Shown here: positions 1 through 11,842 of the stretch, piece after piece
Numbering within the stretch: the stretch's first letter is position 1
How the letters are laid out: every line of letters starts with the position of its first letter
Assembly (NCBI GenBank): GCA_030710605.1
Contig: CP092880.1
Location: 21,075,680-21,139,679 of the forward strand
DNA: 64,000 nucleotides
Reading direction: 5' to 3'
Source of the DNA: Cordylochernes scorpioides
Taxonomy: Eukaryota > Arthropoda > Arachnida > Pseudoscorpiones > Chernetidae
Program-made: the position numbers and the translations under genes
Notes under the pieces: generated by a model
Database searches by the model: none
What the model was told of the DNA's origin: nothing
What the model saw: the letters and a program-made list of their open reading frames with translations, nothing else

Positions 1-371
1 CCAGAATTGGTCAAATATATATATGTTTATATATTACGCCATCAGAAAATTTTACATATATATATGTTATATAAAAAATGAATATAGAGATTTTCTGCTT
101 GATTTTGGAATTGTTGAGATTATCTTGATTTTGGTTATCTTGAGGATTAAGCTATGGTGGGGCAGTCGTGGTTGAATAATAATCTTGAAAATATAAAGTC
201 TTGTTGATGCTATTGTAGATGAATATTGTTGATTGTATAGACTATGATTGAGGTAGGCTATTCTTGATTGGAGAGGATTATGTGTGATTCAAGAAGAATT
301 TGAATATTAGAAAATGAGCTATTTTTGGGTGAAGGATTTGCATAATTGAATTGAATATTTTTATATAACAT
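1..371. other. AT-rich sequence without a gene
   Basis: No coding signal is visible. The stretch from about 110 to 300 contains phrases (TTGAGGATTA, GCAGTCGTGG) that recur near 13690-13760, 15740 and 16390-16450, so it is probably a diverged piece of the same interspersed repeat. Confidence 0.4.
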
Positions 372-1078
372 ACTAGGCGAATGACCCGGCTTCGCCCGAG
401 AAATCCCTTGGGTGCAATTTCCTTCATACTAAAAGTATATCAATAATAAATATTAGAAGTGCCATAGAATAGCAATACAGAAGTAACACATAAACTACAG
501 GAAAAAAGTGTGTGTGATGGCAAAAATTGTATTATATTAGTGTTTAGGTATTTGATTTAATTAATATAGTTGATATAATAATATATATTTATATTATCTA
601 TATTAATAAAATGCAAATTTCATAAGTGGTGTTCGCTAAACACTTTCGTTACAATGCATCAATTTCGACCAAATTTTCAACATTTATGTAAAACGAGATG
701 GAGCAGGTTTTGCTTAACATCAAAATATTTTTTCTAACTTTAACATGCGTAACTTCGCTGTTATCGATTAAATACAAAAAAAATCAACAGAGTTAATTTA
801 ATTTATATATAAATACAAAAAAAAATTCAGCAATTCATTCAACTCAATCTAAAAAAATATTCAGAACAAGCAATTTTAAGATAACACCATATGTAAAACA
901 GTCGGCCAAGAAAACAACAACGATATTACATCTTTCTCACATATTCACACACAATCTTGATTAATAATTAAAACTAATCTTTAACATTGTTTATTATACT
1001 TCATAATATATAATATTCGTTAGGCAAACTTTCACTCGGATAAAACCCGGGCGAAGCCGGGTACACATCCGCTAGTAT
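372..1078. repeat. Interspersed repeat bounded by inverted GC-rich hairpin ends
   Basis: The left end reads GACCCGGCTTCGCCCGAG and the right end GCGAAGCCGGGTACACATCC, so the two ends are roughly inverted. The interior is AT-rich with no open frame. Related GC-rich ends occur at 12030, 20895 and 62400. This may be one foldback-like element or two head-to-head copies; I cannot assign it to a named family. Confidence 0.45.
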
Positions 1079-1114
1079 ATAATATAAATGAGTTTTAAAA
1101 ATTGTAAAAAAAAA

Positions 1115-1185
1115 TGCATCGGCCGGGAATCGAACCCGGACCGCCCGCGTGGCAGGCGAGCATTCTACCACTGAACCACCGATGC
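1115..1185 (-). tRNA. tRNA-Gly (anticodon GCC)
   Basis: On the minus strand the sequence folds as a standard 71-nt tRNA. The 7-bp acceptor stem pairs GCATCGG with CCGATGC, the discriminator is A, box A contains GGTTCAGTGGTAG, the anticodon loop is CTGCCAC (anticodon GCC), and the T arm is CCGGGTTCGATTCCCGG. A run of nine T residues directly after the 3' end on the minus strand is a good RNA polymerase III terminator. All stems pair (one T-G wobble in the anticodon stem), so this looks like a working gene rather than a tRNA-derived SINE. Confidence 0.93.
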
Positions 1186-1377
1186 TTAAAAAAATGGCCA
1201 TATTTAGGTATTCATTCCATTCCGGATTAGTTCTTCAAATGAAAAAAAGAAATAGCCAAAAATACTAATCAAAATGCAGCCGAAAATTTTCCTCAGGTTT
1301 ATAAAAAGCGACATGCAAAATTTGGTACCAATTGGTTCAGTAGTTTTTGAGTTTATCGCGAAACAGACAGACATTGA

Positions 1378-1427
<50 letters not shown>

Positions 1428-2878
1428 TTTGAAAATAGAGCAATCCATAAATAAATATTTAAATAAAAAGGCATATATTGGATCAAAATATCATTTATTT
1501 TACCAACATTTCAGTTGGCTGAACGCCAACCTTTATCAAGGTATTATAACATTTTAAAGTGTGTCAACAACAAACAAATTATTCATAACATATATATGTA
1601 GTATTTGGTACAACCCATCAACAACCTTTTACTTTCCCGATCAGAAGATGCTATTTTCCTAAAATTTATTGTGTTTTCTAACACAAGATAGCAGTAAAAA
1701 ACAGCGTCCATGTTTAAAACCCAACGAATACTTACATATTCGGAGGTGTAGCACTTAATATAGGAGGCCATAAACGTAGTATATCATCTACAAGTACCGA
1801 GCAAATACCCCCTATAACTGCCCCAGTTTGCATCCTAGATAAACCTTCCAAAGCAATAATTTCCACAATAAATAAATTTTCTTTAAAAGCCTCCCATTAC
1901 TTTATCTAAATTTTCCTTTTTCCCCTTCTCTCTTTAACCTTCTTATCAAGTTTTTCTTCCGAAGTCGTATTTATTTTTTTTAAAACCTTTTTAAGGCTTC
2001 ACTGGCGCCATCTATCATCTTTAAAAATAATTATTTATATAATTAATGATCTTTTGTTTTAAAAAAAATATTAAATATACCCTTCTCTTCTATTTTGATA
2101 ACTAATCGATTATCTTTTTTATTATTAATAATAATACGTTAATATTTAAACCTATTAACGTCACTAACACTCTATAAAAAACTATTTATTAAAAAAAAAG
2201 TTAATGATCGTTTGATTTTTTAAAAAACATGGTTGAGGTAATGTGGGGATAATATTCAGGTAGATAAATAATCTTTTGGGGATTTTATACGCTAAAAAAA
2301 TTGTGATTATGTTTTTCATAAGTGTAGAAAAAAATGAATATTTTAAAGTGATTATCTTTTGCCATAATGAATTTGAGGTAAAGCGCTTTTTGATTCGAGC
2401 GCTCACATTGATTTAGCTTTTCATAGAGAATATTTGAGTTTTTTTAATTCTTCTTTTACTTTAGAAATATTTTAATTTGTATAAGGATCGTGGATATAAT
2501 TTTACTTGATTTATGTTTAGCTGTTTATTCTTAACTATTTTCAGATAAAAAGACCTCTTCAGTCTATCCAGCATTTTACGTCTGTTTGTACTGTATCTGC
2601 CACATATGTAAAAAATAATATCGGTTGAATACTGAAATATTCTACCAAGATATTCACTCCTTTCAGAGATAAATATAAAACAGCTTTTTTCAGATACACG
2701 GATAGGCCAATTGCCATAGTTCATCTTAATATCCATTTTTAAATAGACATAATTCAAAAGTAGCCAACAGTCAGATGGTAGAACGCCGTTTAAAATGTTC
2801 ATGTGTGCGATCAAGATGTGCCCTTTTTTATATATATTTTTAATATATCAAAACCTGACTTTTTAAAATATCTAAAAA

Positions 2879-3082
2879 GACAAAGGTTACCTCTCCGGTC
2901 AAAATCGACGTCAAAGCTAGACGCCATCTGTTGACCGTCTATTAGCCCGAAACCATGGTCTCTAGTTTTTCAAAGCTGGTGTTGTGGCTTTGTCACCGAC
3001 CCGAGGCTGCTAGTTTGCGGCGACAGTCAATAGATGGCATCTAGCTTTGACGTCTATTTTGACGGTAGAGGTAACCTTTGTC
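2879..3082. mobile_element. MITE with about 57-bp terminal inverted repeats
   Basis: Positions 2879-2935 and 3026-3082 are inverted copies of each other with about five mismatches; the outer ends read GACAAAGGTTACCTCT and its complement. The 90-bp centre has no open frame. Size and structure fit a non-autonomous DNA transposon. I could not define a clear target duplication, so the superfamily is unknown. Confidence 0.7.
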
Positions 3083-3362
3083 ATTTTATATCAATATCCT
3101 CCCCGCAAAATTTTAAAATATGTTTTATTTATTTCATACGTTTATCGTAATTACGCAAATTTGACCTTAAATACCCATTTCTTGATATTTCAGAAAGCCT
3201 CGTGGACCAGTTTTTTTGTCGTTGAGGTACAGCTTGCACCACGCTGACGAGAGTCAACATTTCGAAAGCACGAGCTGATTTTCAAAATTTCGTTTTTTTT
3301 TTCAGTAAGCCCCTATTTCTAATGGATCAATACCTCGCCGAAAGATTCGTGTTCGTTACGAA

Positions 3363-4300
3363 CATATGTCAGAGTTTGAAAGAAGGCGAAGTCAACGAGG
3401 TCAAAACGACTAAACGTGCGACATCTGTGTCGAGTTGATGCGGCTATTAGACGTTGTTGGCAAGAGTGGGTCAACAACGGAAGAATGCAGCGTCAGGACG
3501 GCAGCTGTCGACCAAGGGACATAACAGAACGGGAGGACAGAGTTATTGTCAGAACGGCTGTCGCAGCACCGGATTCGACGTTATCTACCATCCAACGTGT
3601 GACCGGCACGCAATTGTCCAAAATGACCGTGAATAGACGAATGAGAGAGCGGAATCAAAGAGCTCGCCGACCGTTACAACGCCTACCTCTCACACCCGTA
3701 CACCGACAAGTCCTACTACAATTGTGTCGGGAGCGATCAACTTGGAACTTCACTGACTGGAGACGAATAGTCTTTAGTGACGAGTCCCGTTTCTTACTAT
3801 GTCCTGATGACCATCGCAAACCTGTCTGGAGATGTTCTGGGCAGCGTGTGGATCTTGGCCTTACTTTCAAACACCACACAGTTCCACAACAGGGCATTAT
3901 GGATCTGGGGGCTAATTTATTTGATACCTAGCCTTATAGGTAGTCATTCCTGGCATCCTGACATCACAACGGTACGTAAATGACATTCTATACGGCCTGT
4001 TTTATTGCCGTTCCTCTCACACCACCTCGGGCTTACCTTTCAACAAGATAAGGTACGTGTTATTATGAATTGTCTTCAATCTTGCCGAACTTTTTCAAGA
4101 AAGTCGCATGAGTTCGCATCCATATCATATCTGGGACGTGATGGAAAGTAGATTTCAACCATCCCGAAGGTTGACTATTTAGCCCGAAAGTTTGAGACAA
4201 TTTGACAAGAAATATCCCGCAGCACACCATCCGAAATCTTTATTATTCCTTGAAGCCGGGTGGCAGCTTGCATCCAGGTCAGTGGGGGTCCAACGACATA
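3363..4300 (+). pseudogene. Decayed Tc1-like transposase
   Basis: The longest open piece (3416-3931) has Tc1 transposase features: an N-terminal helix-turn-helix region, then WNFTDWRRIVFSDESRF carrying the first catalytic Asp, followed by WRCSGQR. The Tc1-like signal continues to about 4300 in shifting frames: a QQD-like segment near 4050, a YHIWDVM-like segment near 4120, and IPQHTIRNLYYSL at about 4212-4250. The N terminus (MSEFERRRSQRG at 3367) is in another frame. Several frameshifts and a deletion make it non-functional. No terminal inverted repeats were identified, so its ends are approximate. Confidence 0.8.
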
Positions 4301-4424
4301 ATTGATTTTTCAATTTGTAATGATCAAACTATGAAATACAAGAATTGTTCCGAAATTTTAATCATTTTGCCCCTATACATGTTCTTCACATACACCACTG
4401 TTTGTCCCAACAAACATTAATGGC

Positions 4425-4495
4425 TGATTGGTAATACAATGGAATCTCGATGGCAAAGACTCGGGTTCAAGTCCCTTGGGCACTGTTTGTCCCAA
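4425..4495 (+). repeat. Possible tRNA-derived SINE head
   Basis: A box-A-like stretch (TGGCTGATTGGTAATACAAT) is followed 40 nt later by a box-B-like GGGTTCAAGTCCC, flanked by a repeated TTTGTCCCAA. It does not fold as a complete tRNA. It could be a degenerate SINE promoter or chance. Confidence 0.3.
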
Positions 4496-5079
4496 TCTTA
4501 CAACTATTTATTGGTGAGTTATTCCGTATTATAGAGTATATATTATAGTGGAGATTGGGAGGTAATTCTATTTAGTGTAGCGATGTACTTTATTCCATGA
4601 GATAACACTATATACCTTAAATCGTATGTCCAGGCAAAAATAGGTTCATATGTCTTAATATAAACACATAATGTAGACTGTGTGTACTTCAGCTAAGTAG
4701 GCCGTGTGTACTTCAGCTAAGTAGACGAGAAGGGGGTCGGTGGGAAATGGTCTAAACCGTTGGTTTTCAATCGCTACGACCCCGGTTCTCGATTCCCGAA
4801 TTGTGCACTTTTTTTATGATAAATAAAAAAATGCTCCAAAGGCCCCGATTCTTACAAAAGTCCAACCCCACTAGCGAGTGCAAGTAACCAAACGAGGCTC
4901 TGGCACATTTGTAAATGCAAAGTCGAGCAGATTTTCACATATGTAGACATGTGGTGTACTTATAGTAAAAGCAGTTGCTTACTTCTACCCACCATGATAT
5001 CATGACCTGTACCACGTGTAGAAGGGATAAGGAAAAAAGAAAGACTGTGTGTACTTTAGCTAAGTAGGGCTGTGTGCAG

Positions 5080-5323
5080 GCGAGGAGAAACTACGGGACA
5101 AGTACAAGCAGGATACCAAACTGGCATTCGTCAAGCGGGCAATCTATACCATGGCATACGGTCTACACCAGATGCATAAGGATCTGTGCTCCTCCAAATC
5201 CGGCCTCTGTTCCGCCATGTTGCCTGTCAACGGCTCAGTCTTCCTCCAGTATCTCATGAACGTCAGCTTCACGTCGGAAAACCAGCAGGTGGAGTTTGAC
5301 AGCAAGGGAGACCCTCCAGGCAG
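5080..5323 (+). CDS. mtt: Class C GPCR (mGluR/mXR family), ligand-binding-domain exon
   Basis: First recognisable exon of the receptor gene. It follows a TGTGTGCAG acceptor and ends at CCAGGCAG before a GTGGGT donor. The frame gives 80 complete codons plus split codons at both ends. The product contains FVKRAIYTMAYGLHQMHKDL, the motif near the end of the extracellular Venus-flytrap domain of metabotropic glutamate receptors, and GDPPGR, which runs into YDI at the next exon as in the family. The exon starts at phase 1 (two bases of a split codon), so coding exons must lie upstream; I could not find them in 1-5079. The assignment to the mangetout/mXR branch rests mainly on the membrane domain encoded downstream. 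Confidence 0.88.
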
Positions 5324-5797
5324 GTGGGTGTCTTCTGTATCCGACATTGCTATCTCAGTATAACACATGCTATACACATGTGCCAAGGAGCAAATCAAAC
5401 AATTATTGAATGTTCGCTTCTTACATGCGGCGGATAAATACAAAGATATAGTTAAATTCGAAACTATTATAGACGTGTATTTACACACCCAAGATAGTGG
5501 ATATTTCTGCTGCTGTGTTGGAGATGCATGGAGACATCTGAGACTCTTCTTTGGACACGACAACAACAACATACGCCTCTATTATAGTTTCGAATTTTGA
5601 TAACAGATGGCGCGCTAATACATCATAAAGATATATTTACAACGTAATGCGTTAAACACGATTATTGAGGCCGGCTAAACCATATTTAAATCAGAATGCT
5701 CAACTTATTGATATATGCATTTAGCTTAGTTTTTCTTCTTAATTTATGCACCTTATCCCAGTACAATATCACATTTGTACTATGATAAAGGAATAGA

Positions 5798-5912
5798 TGG
5801 AAGTACAATAAACATGAATCCATCTGTAGCTAGTTCTGTTTTGAAGTCACTAAACTAAGTCCTGCTATATATCCATGTGCGAGTAGACAAAGAGTGACGC
5901 ATGAAACAAAAC
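5798..5912. repeat. Interspersed repeat, copy 1 of a pair
   Basis: About 115 bp from AATAAACATGAATCCATC to GAGTGACGCATG are nearly identical to 7081-7196 in the same orientation (roughly 90 percent by eye). Both lie in the intron between the first two receptor exons here. No coding potential is seen. Confidence 0.7.
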
Positions 5913-5934
5913 GCCATCTGTCTTCTCTTCTTCT

Positions 5935-6290
5935 TTCTTATTTCAGCTCAATCATATTAGGGTATCAAGCTTGTAGTGTTGACACAATCATGACTGGGTG
6001 AAATAGAATGCATCTGCCTTTGTCATTAAGACTGGGAGCACTACTCAGTGGCAGGCCGACTTAGTTCAAAAAGAAATGACCGCCTCTGACATGAGGAACA
6101 GACACCATGTGCAGCCGCTCCTAAAATGGAGTACAAACGCTGCTCATCCTGTATCCCTGGATTAGGAGCCCTTACAGGGTACTATCAGCCGGGCCAGCTG
6201 AGCCCAAGTTTTTTAGCCAGCTTGTTACTGCTCCCCCTCCTCCTTTTTCACCCGGGCTTGGAACCGGCAGAGTTACGTCAGCTGTAAAGT
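5935..6290. repeat. Interspersed repeat of about 350 bp, copy 1
   Basis: From CTCAATCATATTAGGG to about GGCTTGGAACCGGCAGAG this sequence matches 34720-35030 in the same orientation, with scattered substitutions. A short inverted piece lies at 12905-12985. It is GC-richer than the surrounding intron and has no open frame; it may be a SINE or a LINE 3' region. Confidence 0.7.
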
Positions 6291-7080
6291 TGGTAATGAG
6301 GAAATCCAGGTAGATCTGTCCTAAAGCCAGACACTGGAACTGTAGACATGCTTCTACTTCTATTTGCCTTTATTCAGGTGATAACAATCTCCGCGCCTAT
6401 CTCGAACTTCTCATATGTTATGCAAAACAGTGAATGCGCTGCCATGGAAAATTTTCAATATTTCTGTCAAGGTCGTATGTTGATCTTCCCCAACAATTCT
6501 GGCTGTCTAAAAATACAAAGTATTTTCTCACAATGAGTTTCTTTTTATTTCAAAACGCAAGCTTCCAAGCGATAATCTCTCTTCAACAGGCTTAATAAAA
6601 AACATCGACTATATCCCACAAGAAATATTTACAAATACAAACGCGCGCAGCGCCGACATTTATAACTGAAATTTTAAAATTGAAATGTAATTTAACAATG
6701 TTATGGAATATGTCTATTTACGTTTTTAGGGCAACCATAACCTATAAAATTGATCTATTGATTTCTTCTAAGATATCTAAGCTATTGTGATGGTATCTTC
6801 CTGTTTATGCTGTTATATTCATTGCATATTTCTATATACAGTCCTGGATGCTGTTGATTGCAGATGTAACCGCGCTAAGTTCTTCCATATCTGTTGTCTA
6901 AAACGGTTCTTCTTAAACATTTTAATCGTCTGTGATGAAATGCCCTTATCATATGCCTTGTAGAATAAATCGTAAATTTCCACAGTTTGAATTTTGTACA
7001 CTAACGTCAAATTCCAAAGCTGAATACTTCTCTTCACGGGTCGGGTTGTACTTTTTTTCAAATTAATTGAAGGGATGGAT

Positions 7081-7196
7081 GGAAGTCCAATAAACATGAA
7101 TCCATCAGTAGCTAGTTCTGTGTTGAAGTCACTAAACTAAGTCCTGCTATATATCCATGTGCGAGTAGACCAAGAGTGACGCATACAACAAAACGT
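7081..7196. repeat. Interspersed repeat, copy 2 of a pair
   Basis: Near-identical direct copy of 5798-5912, ending in GAGTGACGCATACAAC. The two copies are followed by different sequence, so this is a dispersed element rather than a recent tandem duplication of the intron. Confidence 0.7.
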
Positions 7197-7526
7197 CGGC
7201 TCTAAAGACTCATTTTTTGCGGACGAATGCAGGGCATTCTTCGCATTTTTGAACGTAATCTCGAAACGCATGGGCAGAGGTGCTTTCATGTTTTTTAGAC
7301 AATATTCACAGAAAGCTGTTAGTCCTCTATTTATTTAATTGCGGTAGATCAACTACAAGTTACAAATATAAATTTATTCTCATTATTTGTTTACATTGTA
7401 GTGTTTTCTATCTAATGGTTGCCGCAAATCTCAAACACTATAAAATATAAACTTTTATTTTTCACAAATTCAACTCTCTTTTCATCAGCACCATCAACAC
7501 CATATATCTATCCTTTTATATATATA

Positions 7527-7686
7527 CAGTTAAACCTGTCTATAGCTAACCCTCTAAATAGCGCCCGATTTTAAATACGTAGTAAGATGCGATTTACATT
7601 AGAAGTGACCTGTTTATATCGACCCCTCTCTATAGCACCCTATTTTGGTGAGTCCCAAGAGGGTGCGCTATAGACAGGTTTAACTG
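7527..7686. mobile_element. 160-bp TIR MITE (CAGTTAAACCTGTCTATAG family)
   Basis: The ends CAGTTAAACCTGTCTATAG and CTATAGACAGGTTTAACTG are perfect inverted repeats flanked by TA on both sides, as expected for a Tc1/mariner/pogo-type non-autonomous transposon. A second copy, broken by an insertion, lies at 19435-19771. It sits about 190 bp upstream of the receptor exon at 7881. Confidence 0.85.
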
Positions 7687-7880
7687 TATATATTTACATA
7701 ATATTTCTTTTCTCTCATGCAAAATACACATATTTACATATTTACTGCATTTTTCCTATTGAAAAAGAGATAATAAATCAGCATATGGAATCATTACAGT
7801 CATGTTTTCGTCATTGTACCAGTAAGGTAGGTTACTCTACATACGTTGAGGTAGTTGACACACTGAATGTTCTGTGACAG

Positions 7881-8052
7881 ATACGACATAATCAACTACC
7901 AGAGAATCAACGACTCTCACTACGACTACGTGGCCGTGGGCTCGTGGATCCAACACAATCTCACTCTCCTCGGACCCGTGCAATTCACGCGGGGGTCCAC
8001 CGAGGTCCTGGAGTCCGTCTGTAGCAAGCCCTGTCCCCGCTCCATGGTCAAG
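7881..8052 (+). CDS. mtt: Class C GPCR (mGluR/mXR family), end of ligand-binding domain
   Basis: The exon follows TCTGTGACAG; its first base completes the Arg codon split from the previous exon. It encodes YDIINYQRINDSHYDYVAVG, SWIQHNL and then CSKPCP, the start of the cysteine-rich linker that connects the Venus-flytrap domain to the membrane helices in this family. It ends in phase 0 at ATGGTCAAG before a GTCCGT donor. The sequence immediately downstream is a degenerate minisatellite whose units resemble this exon-intron boundary. Confidence 0.9.
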
Positions 8053-9240
8053 GTCCGTATTTATTAGCTCTTCTATATAATCTGTCCATTATTAAGACCT
8101 GTCTCTAACACTTCTATATGACCTGTCCATTATTATATATGTGGTGAGGTATCCAGTCGACTATGGTGTGCGATCCTCTCGACTCTCGCTATACTGTGAT
8201 AACCGAGGTTCTCTCGCTGCGGTATGGTAACCGAGAGGGACAGTCAGGGCGTGGGGAGTTTTCCAGTACCTCTCTGCACCTTGGAAGACCTTTAACAGTT
8301 CTCACAGAGTACAGGCAGTCGTGATCGAAGCAGAGTGGAAAGCTTGGGAATGTCCATACACAAAAAAACGAAAGGACACAGTTGTATTAGTAAAGTTCCG
8401 TGAACAGATGAAAGTCGAGCTAGGAGCAAGATGGAGATTTGAGAAAAGTTCTGACTGGTCTACATGGTCGATGAGGTGTACCTTGGACACAACTGACGAG
8501 GGCTCGCGCTGATGTTGAAGTGACTATATTTTCAGGTAGGGCGGAGGTCTTATATATCTTTGCCGAGAGGAAGTATTGGGTTTCAGCGGATGCAACAAGG
8601 GCGTTGATCGGAAGATGCCATTGTATACTCCTGGAAACGCCCTGAGATTTTGCTATCTTTAGGCCTCGTTGGACTTCTATCTCAATCTTTTGCTTTAGCT
8701 CAACACTTAATCTATTACAGAAATTTATTTATTTATCCTCAGTTTGTACAAAGTACATTACATATTATGATGTAATGGCACATGTCAATCATGCGTATAA
8801 TCATTTACAGATGTGTTTCTATTATATAACATGAAAATCTTGTTATAAGTATTATACAATATGGGGTTGTTGGTTTAAATGACCATGTATATATATGGCT
8901 CGTCTCTAACACTTCTATATGATCTGTCCATAGCTAACCTGTCCGTTATTAAGGTTCGTCTATAACACTTATATGACCTTTCCATGGTGTCAAGTCTTTC
9001 AATAACCTCTCAATATGACCTGTATTTTGTCAAGGTACGTCTCTAACACTTCTATATGACCCGATCAAAGTCTGTGTCTAACGTTTTATATGGCCTGTTC
9101 TTGGTCGAGATCTGTCTCAAACCCTTTTATAGGGCCTGTTCATTGAAAGATCAGCGCTCCGATGACCTTTCTACTGTCGAGTTCCATTTTAATACTTCTA
9201 TAGGACCTGTCGAGGTCTGTCTATTACTTTTGAATGGTCT
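8053..9240 (+). repeat. Degenerate intronic minisatellite seeded at the exon boundary
   Basis: From 8053 to about 8140 and again from about 8895 to 9240 the intron contains imperfect copies, 40-50 bp long, of a unit like TCTCTAACACTTCTATATGA followed by CCTGTCCATTATTAAGG. Some units preserve splice-donor-like words: ATTAAGGTTCGT near 8958 and GTCAAGGTACGT near 9030. The exon end itself reads GTCAAGGTCCGT. The segment 8140-8890 between them has no gene that I recognise. Confidence 0.55.
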
Positions 9241-9305
9241 ACATTTTAAACTCGTTCTCTTTTTCATTATCATGCTGGAAGTTGCCAGCTGTCCGGTTAA
9301 GACAA

Positions 9306-9908
9306 AACTCATAGACAAAACTTAAGGAAGTTGTACCTTTAGCATGTATATCGGGACTGAGACAATAACTCTGAAAGATACACTCATGGACAAAACTTAA
9401 GGAAGTTGTACCTTTTAGTATGTATATCGGGATTCAAACAATAACTTTGAAATATACACTCATGGACAAAACTTAAGGAAGTTGTACCTTTTAGCAGGTA
9501 TATCGGGATTCAGACAATAACTCTGAAAGATACACTCCTGGACAAAACTTAAGGAAGTTGTACCTTTTAGCATGTATATTGGGATTCAGACAATAACTTT
9601 GAAATATACACTCATGGACAAAACTTAAGGAAGTTGTACCTTTTAGCAGGTATATCGGGATTCAGACAATAACTCTGAAAGATACACTCCTGGACAAAAC
9701 TTAAGGAAGTTGTATTTTTAGCATGTTTATTGGGATTCAGACAATAACTCTGAAAGATACACTCATTGACAAAACTTAAGCAAGTTGTATCTTTTAGCAT
9801 CTATATCGGTATTCAGACAATAACTCTGAAAGATACACTCATTGACAAAACTTAAGGAAGTTGTACCTTTTAGCATGTATATTGGGATTCAGACAATAAC
9901 TCTGAAAG
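9306..9908 (+). repeat. 76-bp minisatellite array (MITE-end unit), array 1
   Basis: About eight head-to-tail copies of a 76-bp unit that starts CACTCATGGACAAAACTTAA and ends in ATAACTCTGAAAGATA. Unit starts are visible at 9381 and 9457. The first 25 bp of the unit equal the terminal inverted repeat of the MITE at 47545-47765, so the array is an amplified transposon end. Short frames across it are a by-product of the repetition. Confidence 0.85.
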
Positions 9909-10255
9909 AGTATTTACTCCTGTCATATCGTGGACACTCAGTTAAGCAGACCTGTCAACATCGATGTATTCTCTAGAAACCATTTGTCACCTTCATGCCG
10001 TCTTTGCTCCAGTATAAATTGACAAATTTAAAATAGGAAAGCTTTATATCATAATTCTTTCTCACAAAAATAGTCGAATTAACATAAATATCCATCGTAT
10101 GAATGTTTAACTATTCAATTTACAAACATATTGGATTTTATTTTGTGTGTTTTGTTGCCATTTCAGCAAGTTATATAACTACTACAAAACATGTCGTAAT
10201 TGAGGAACCTTATCTTAAACAGGAACCTGGGATTTTCGGCCTAAGTTCCCTGAGT

Positions 10256-11336
10256 ACACTCATGGGCAAAACTTGAGGAAGTTTCATATTTTGATGTCGC
10301 TATTCGTCTATTTTTTTAAGGAGTGTGTAAACCCGTAAAAAAGTAACTTGTGAGTTGCACACATATCCCGGTCTCTCCTGACTTAGCTTATCTAGGGAGT
10401 TGTTCACCCTCCAATACATTGAGATGCCAAGTTGGCATTTTCCTTTTCTAGACAATTGATAAAATAATTTTATTGACATCTTGTCAATACATGCAAAGTG
10501 CACAGTCTGCGCTATTTAAAAAATATAATATGCATTATAAACACTATGTACAATGAATATGGCGCCTCTGCCAGCGCTACAGAGTTTGGTGGAGAATCAC
10601 CAGTGGGTCTCCAGCGACACCACGTATTTCGCGATCTACGAAGAATATATTTCCTTTCCTAAATGATGGGACTTTATAGCAAGTCTCATCTCCCAAACAC
10701 TTCCAGTACTTTGATGAGCGACTATATATTATGATTAACATGAAAAAATTCAAGAATTCCGGGAATAAGCTTTATTATTAAATATTTCATACGAATATCT
10801 AGATGTCGATACTGAATGCCTTTCTACAATAGAATGCTATAGGATAAAATAAATCATCAATTTATAACATGAGTTTTAATATACTTTCCGGCCTTGATTT
10901 TCGTGATAATTTCACTAATTTTTTTATTTCGACTTAGAGCGCTATGTCCCTCTAGGAACACTTGAACTTTAAAGATAAACAAATATTTTGAAAGAAAATA
11001 AAGAAAGATATTTTAAATATGTACAGAATTAGTTTACAAGTTAGTTAGATGAAAAGATAAAAATATAAACACAATTGATATATGTACAAAGGGTTAGTAT
11101 GTAAATTTAGTTAAATGAAATCAAATTGAAGAGTATTGTGTGTATTTTCGAGAAAAGCAATGCCTCTGAAGTTGTCTGTTGTCTATTTTTTTAAGGAGAC
11201 AGAGGCAATTTTGTTCACCCTTGGTTATCTCGTGTGTCTTCAATAAAGATCACTGTAATATCTTTCAGAGTTATTGTCTGAATCCCGATATACATGCTAA
11301 AAGGTACAACTTCCTTAAGTTTTGTCCATGAGTGTA
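10256..11336 (-). mobile_element. MITE of the CACTCATGGACAAAAC family split by an 857-bp insertion
   Basis: The outer ends, ACTCATGGGCAAAACTTGAG at the left and CTTAAGTTTTGTCCATGAGT at the right, are the family's inverted repeats. The right part carries one 76-bp unit followed by the family's internal sequence. An 18-bp direct repeat GTCTATTTTTTTAAGGAG at 10306-10323 and 11181-11198 brackets a later insertion (10324-11180). The insertion contains a repeat related to 33055-33810. Confidence 0.7.
10425..10660. repeat. Interspersed repeat shared with 33055-33810
   Basis: The words TTTTATTGACATCTTGTCAA and CTCCAGCGACACCACGTATT, in the same order and orientation, occur at 33070 and 33750. This copy lacks the foldback insertion present in the other. 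It has no open frame. Sequence from 10660 to 11150 is AT-rich with nothing I recognise. Confidence 0.65.
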
Positions 11337-11489
11337 GCTGCCTAAGACAAATATTCCTGGAGATATATTAGAAATGTTATTTCAATTATCAGATATTTTA
11401 AGTTGTATACACTAGCAAATGACTTAGCTCTGCCTGGTATTTGGTTGAAGTAATATTTTCCCATTCAATATTGTTTTCACACAAAATTA

Positions 11490-11766
11490 CACCTATCCCC
11501 CGATTTACACGGTAGATACGTTCCTGAGAAAAACGTGTAAATCGGGGGATAGGTGTACACAGAAATAAAAATAAAATGTATTGACAGGTTAAAATATGTA
11601 GTCAGCACATAAGCTCATGATTCCTCGTGAGATGTGTACACAGCGCATGTGTTCAATCACAGTATAATTTAGTATAGTGCGATAAAAACAACAAAAAACT
11701 TATTTGGAAAACCGTGTAAAAGCGAAAACGTGTAAAACGAGTACCGTGTAAATCGGGGGATAGGTT
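11490..11766. mobile_element. TIR MITE (CACCTATCCCCCGATTTACA family), copy 1
   Basis: The left end CACCTATCCCCCGATTTACA and right end GTAAATCGGGGGATAGGTTT are inverted repeats next to TA dinucleotides. A second inverted segment (CGTGTAAATCGGGGGATAGG at 11529) lies near the left end. The interior matches 12624-12895 closely. The structure is that of a non-autonomous TA-target transposon. Confidence 0.8.
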
Positions 11767-11842
11767 TATTGTTAATATATTGTATAGCTTGTAATGATAT
11801 AATCTCTCGAAAATAAACATATAATCATCATTACTATTAAAA

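Noticed and set aside
5367-5600. 77-codon frame after the first receptor exon
   Set aside because: It includes the inverted GCGCCATCTGTTATC repeat end and has no receptor similarity or usable splice sites.
8321-8512. 63-codon plus-strand frame in the receptor intron
   Set aside because: No motif, no acceptable splice sites in the receptor phase, and it does not match any mGluR region.
9306-9908. CRISPR-like appearance of regularly repeated units (also at 40226 and 42350)
   Set aside because: The 76-bp units are contiguous with no unique spacers, and the context is an animal genome; they are minisatellite units from a MITE end.
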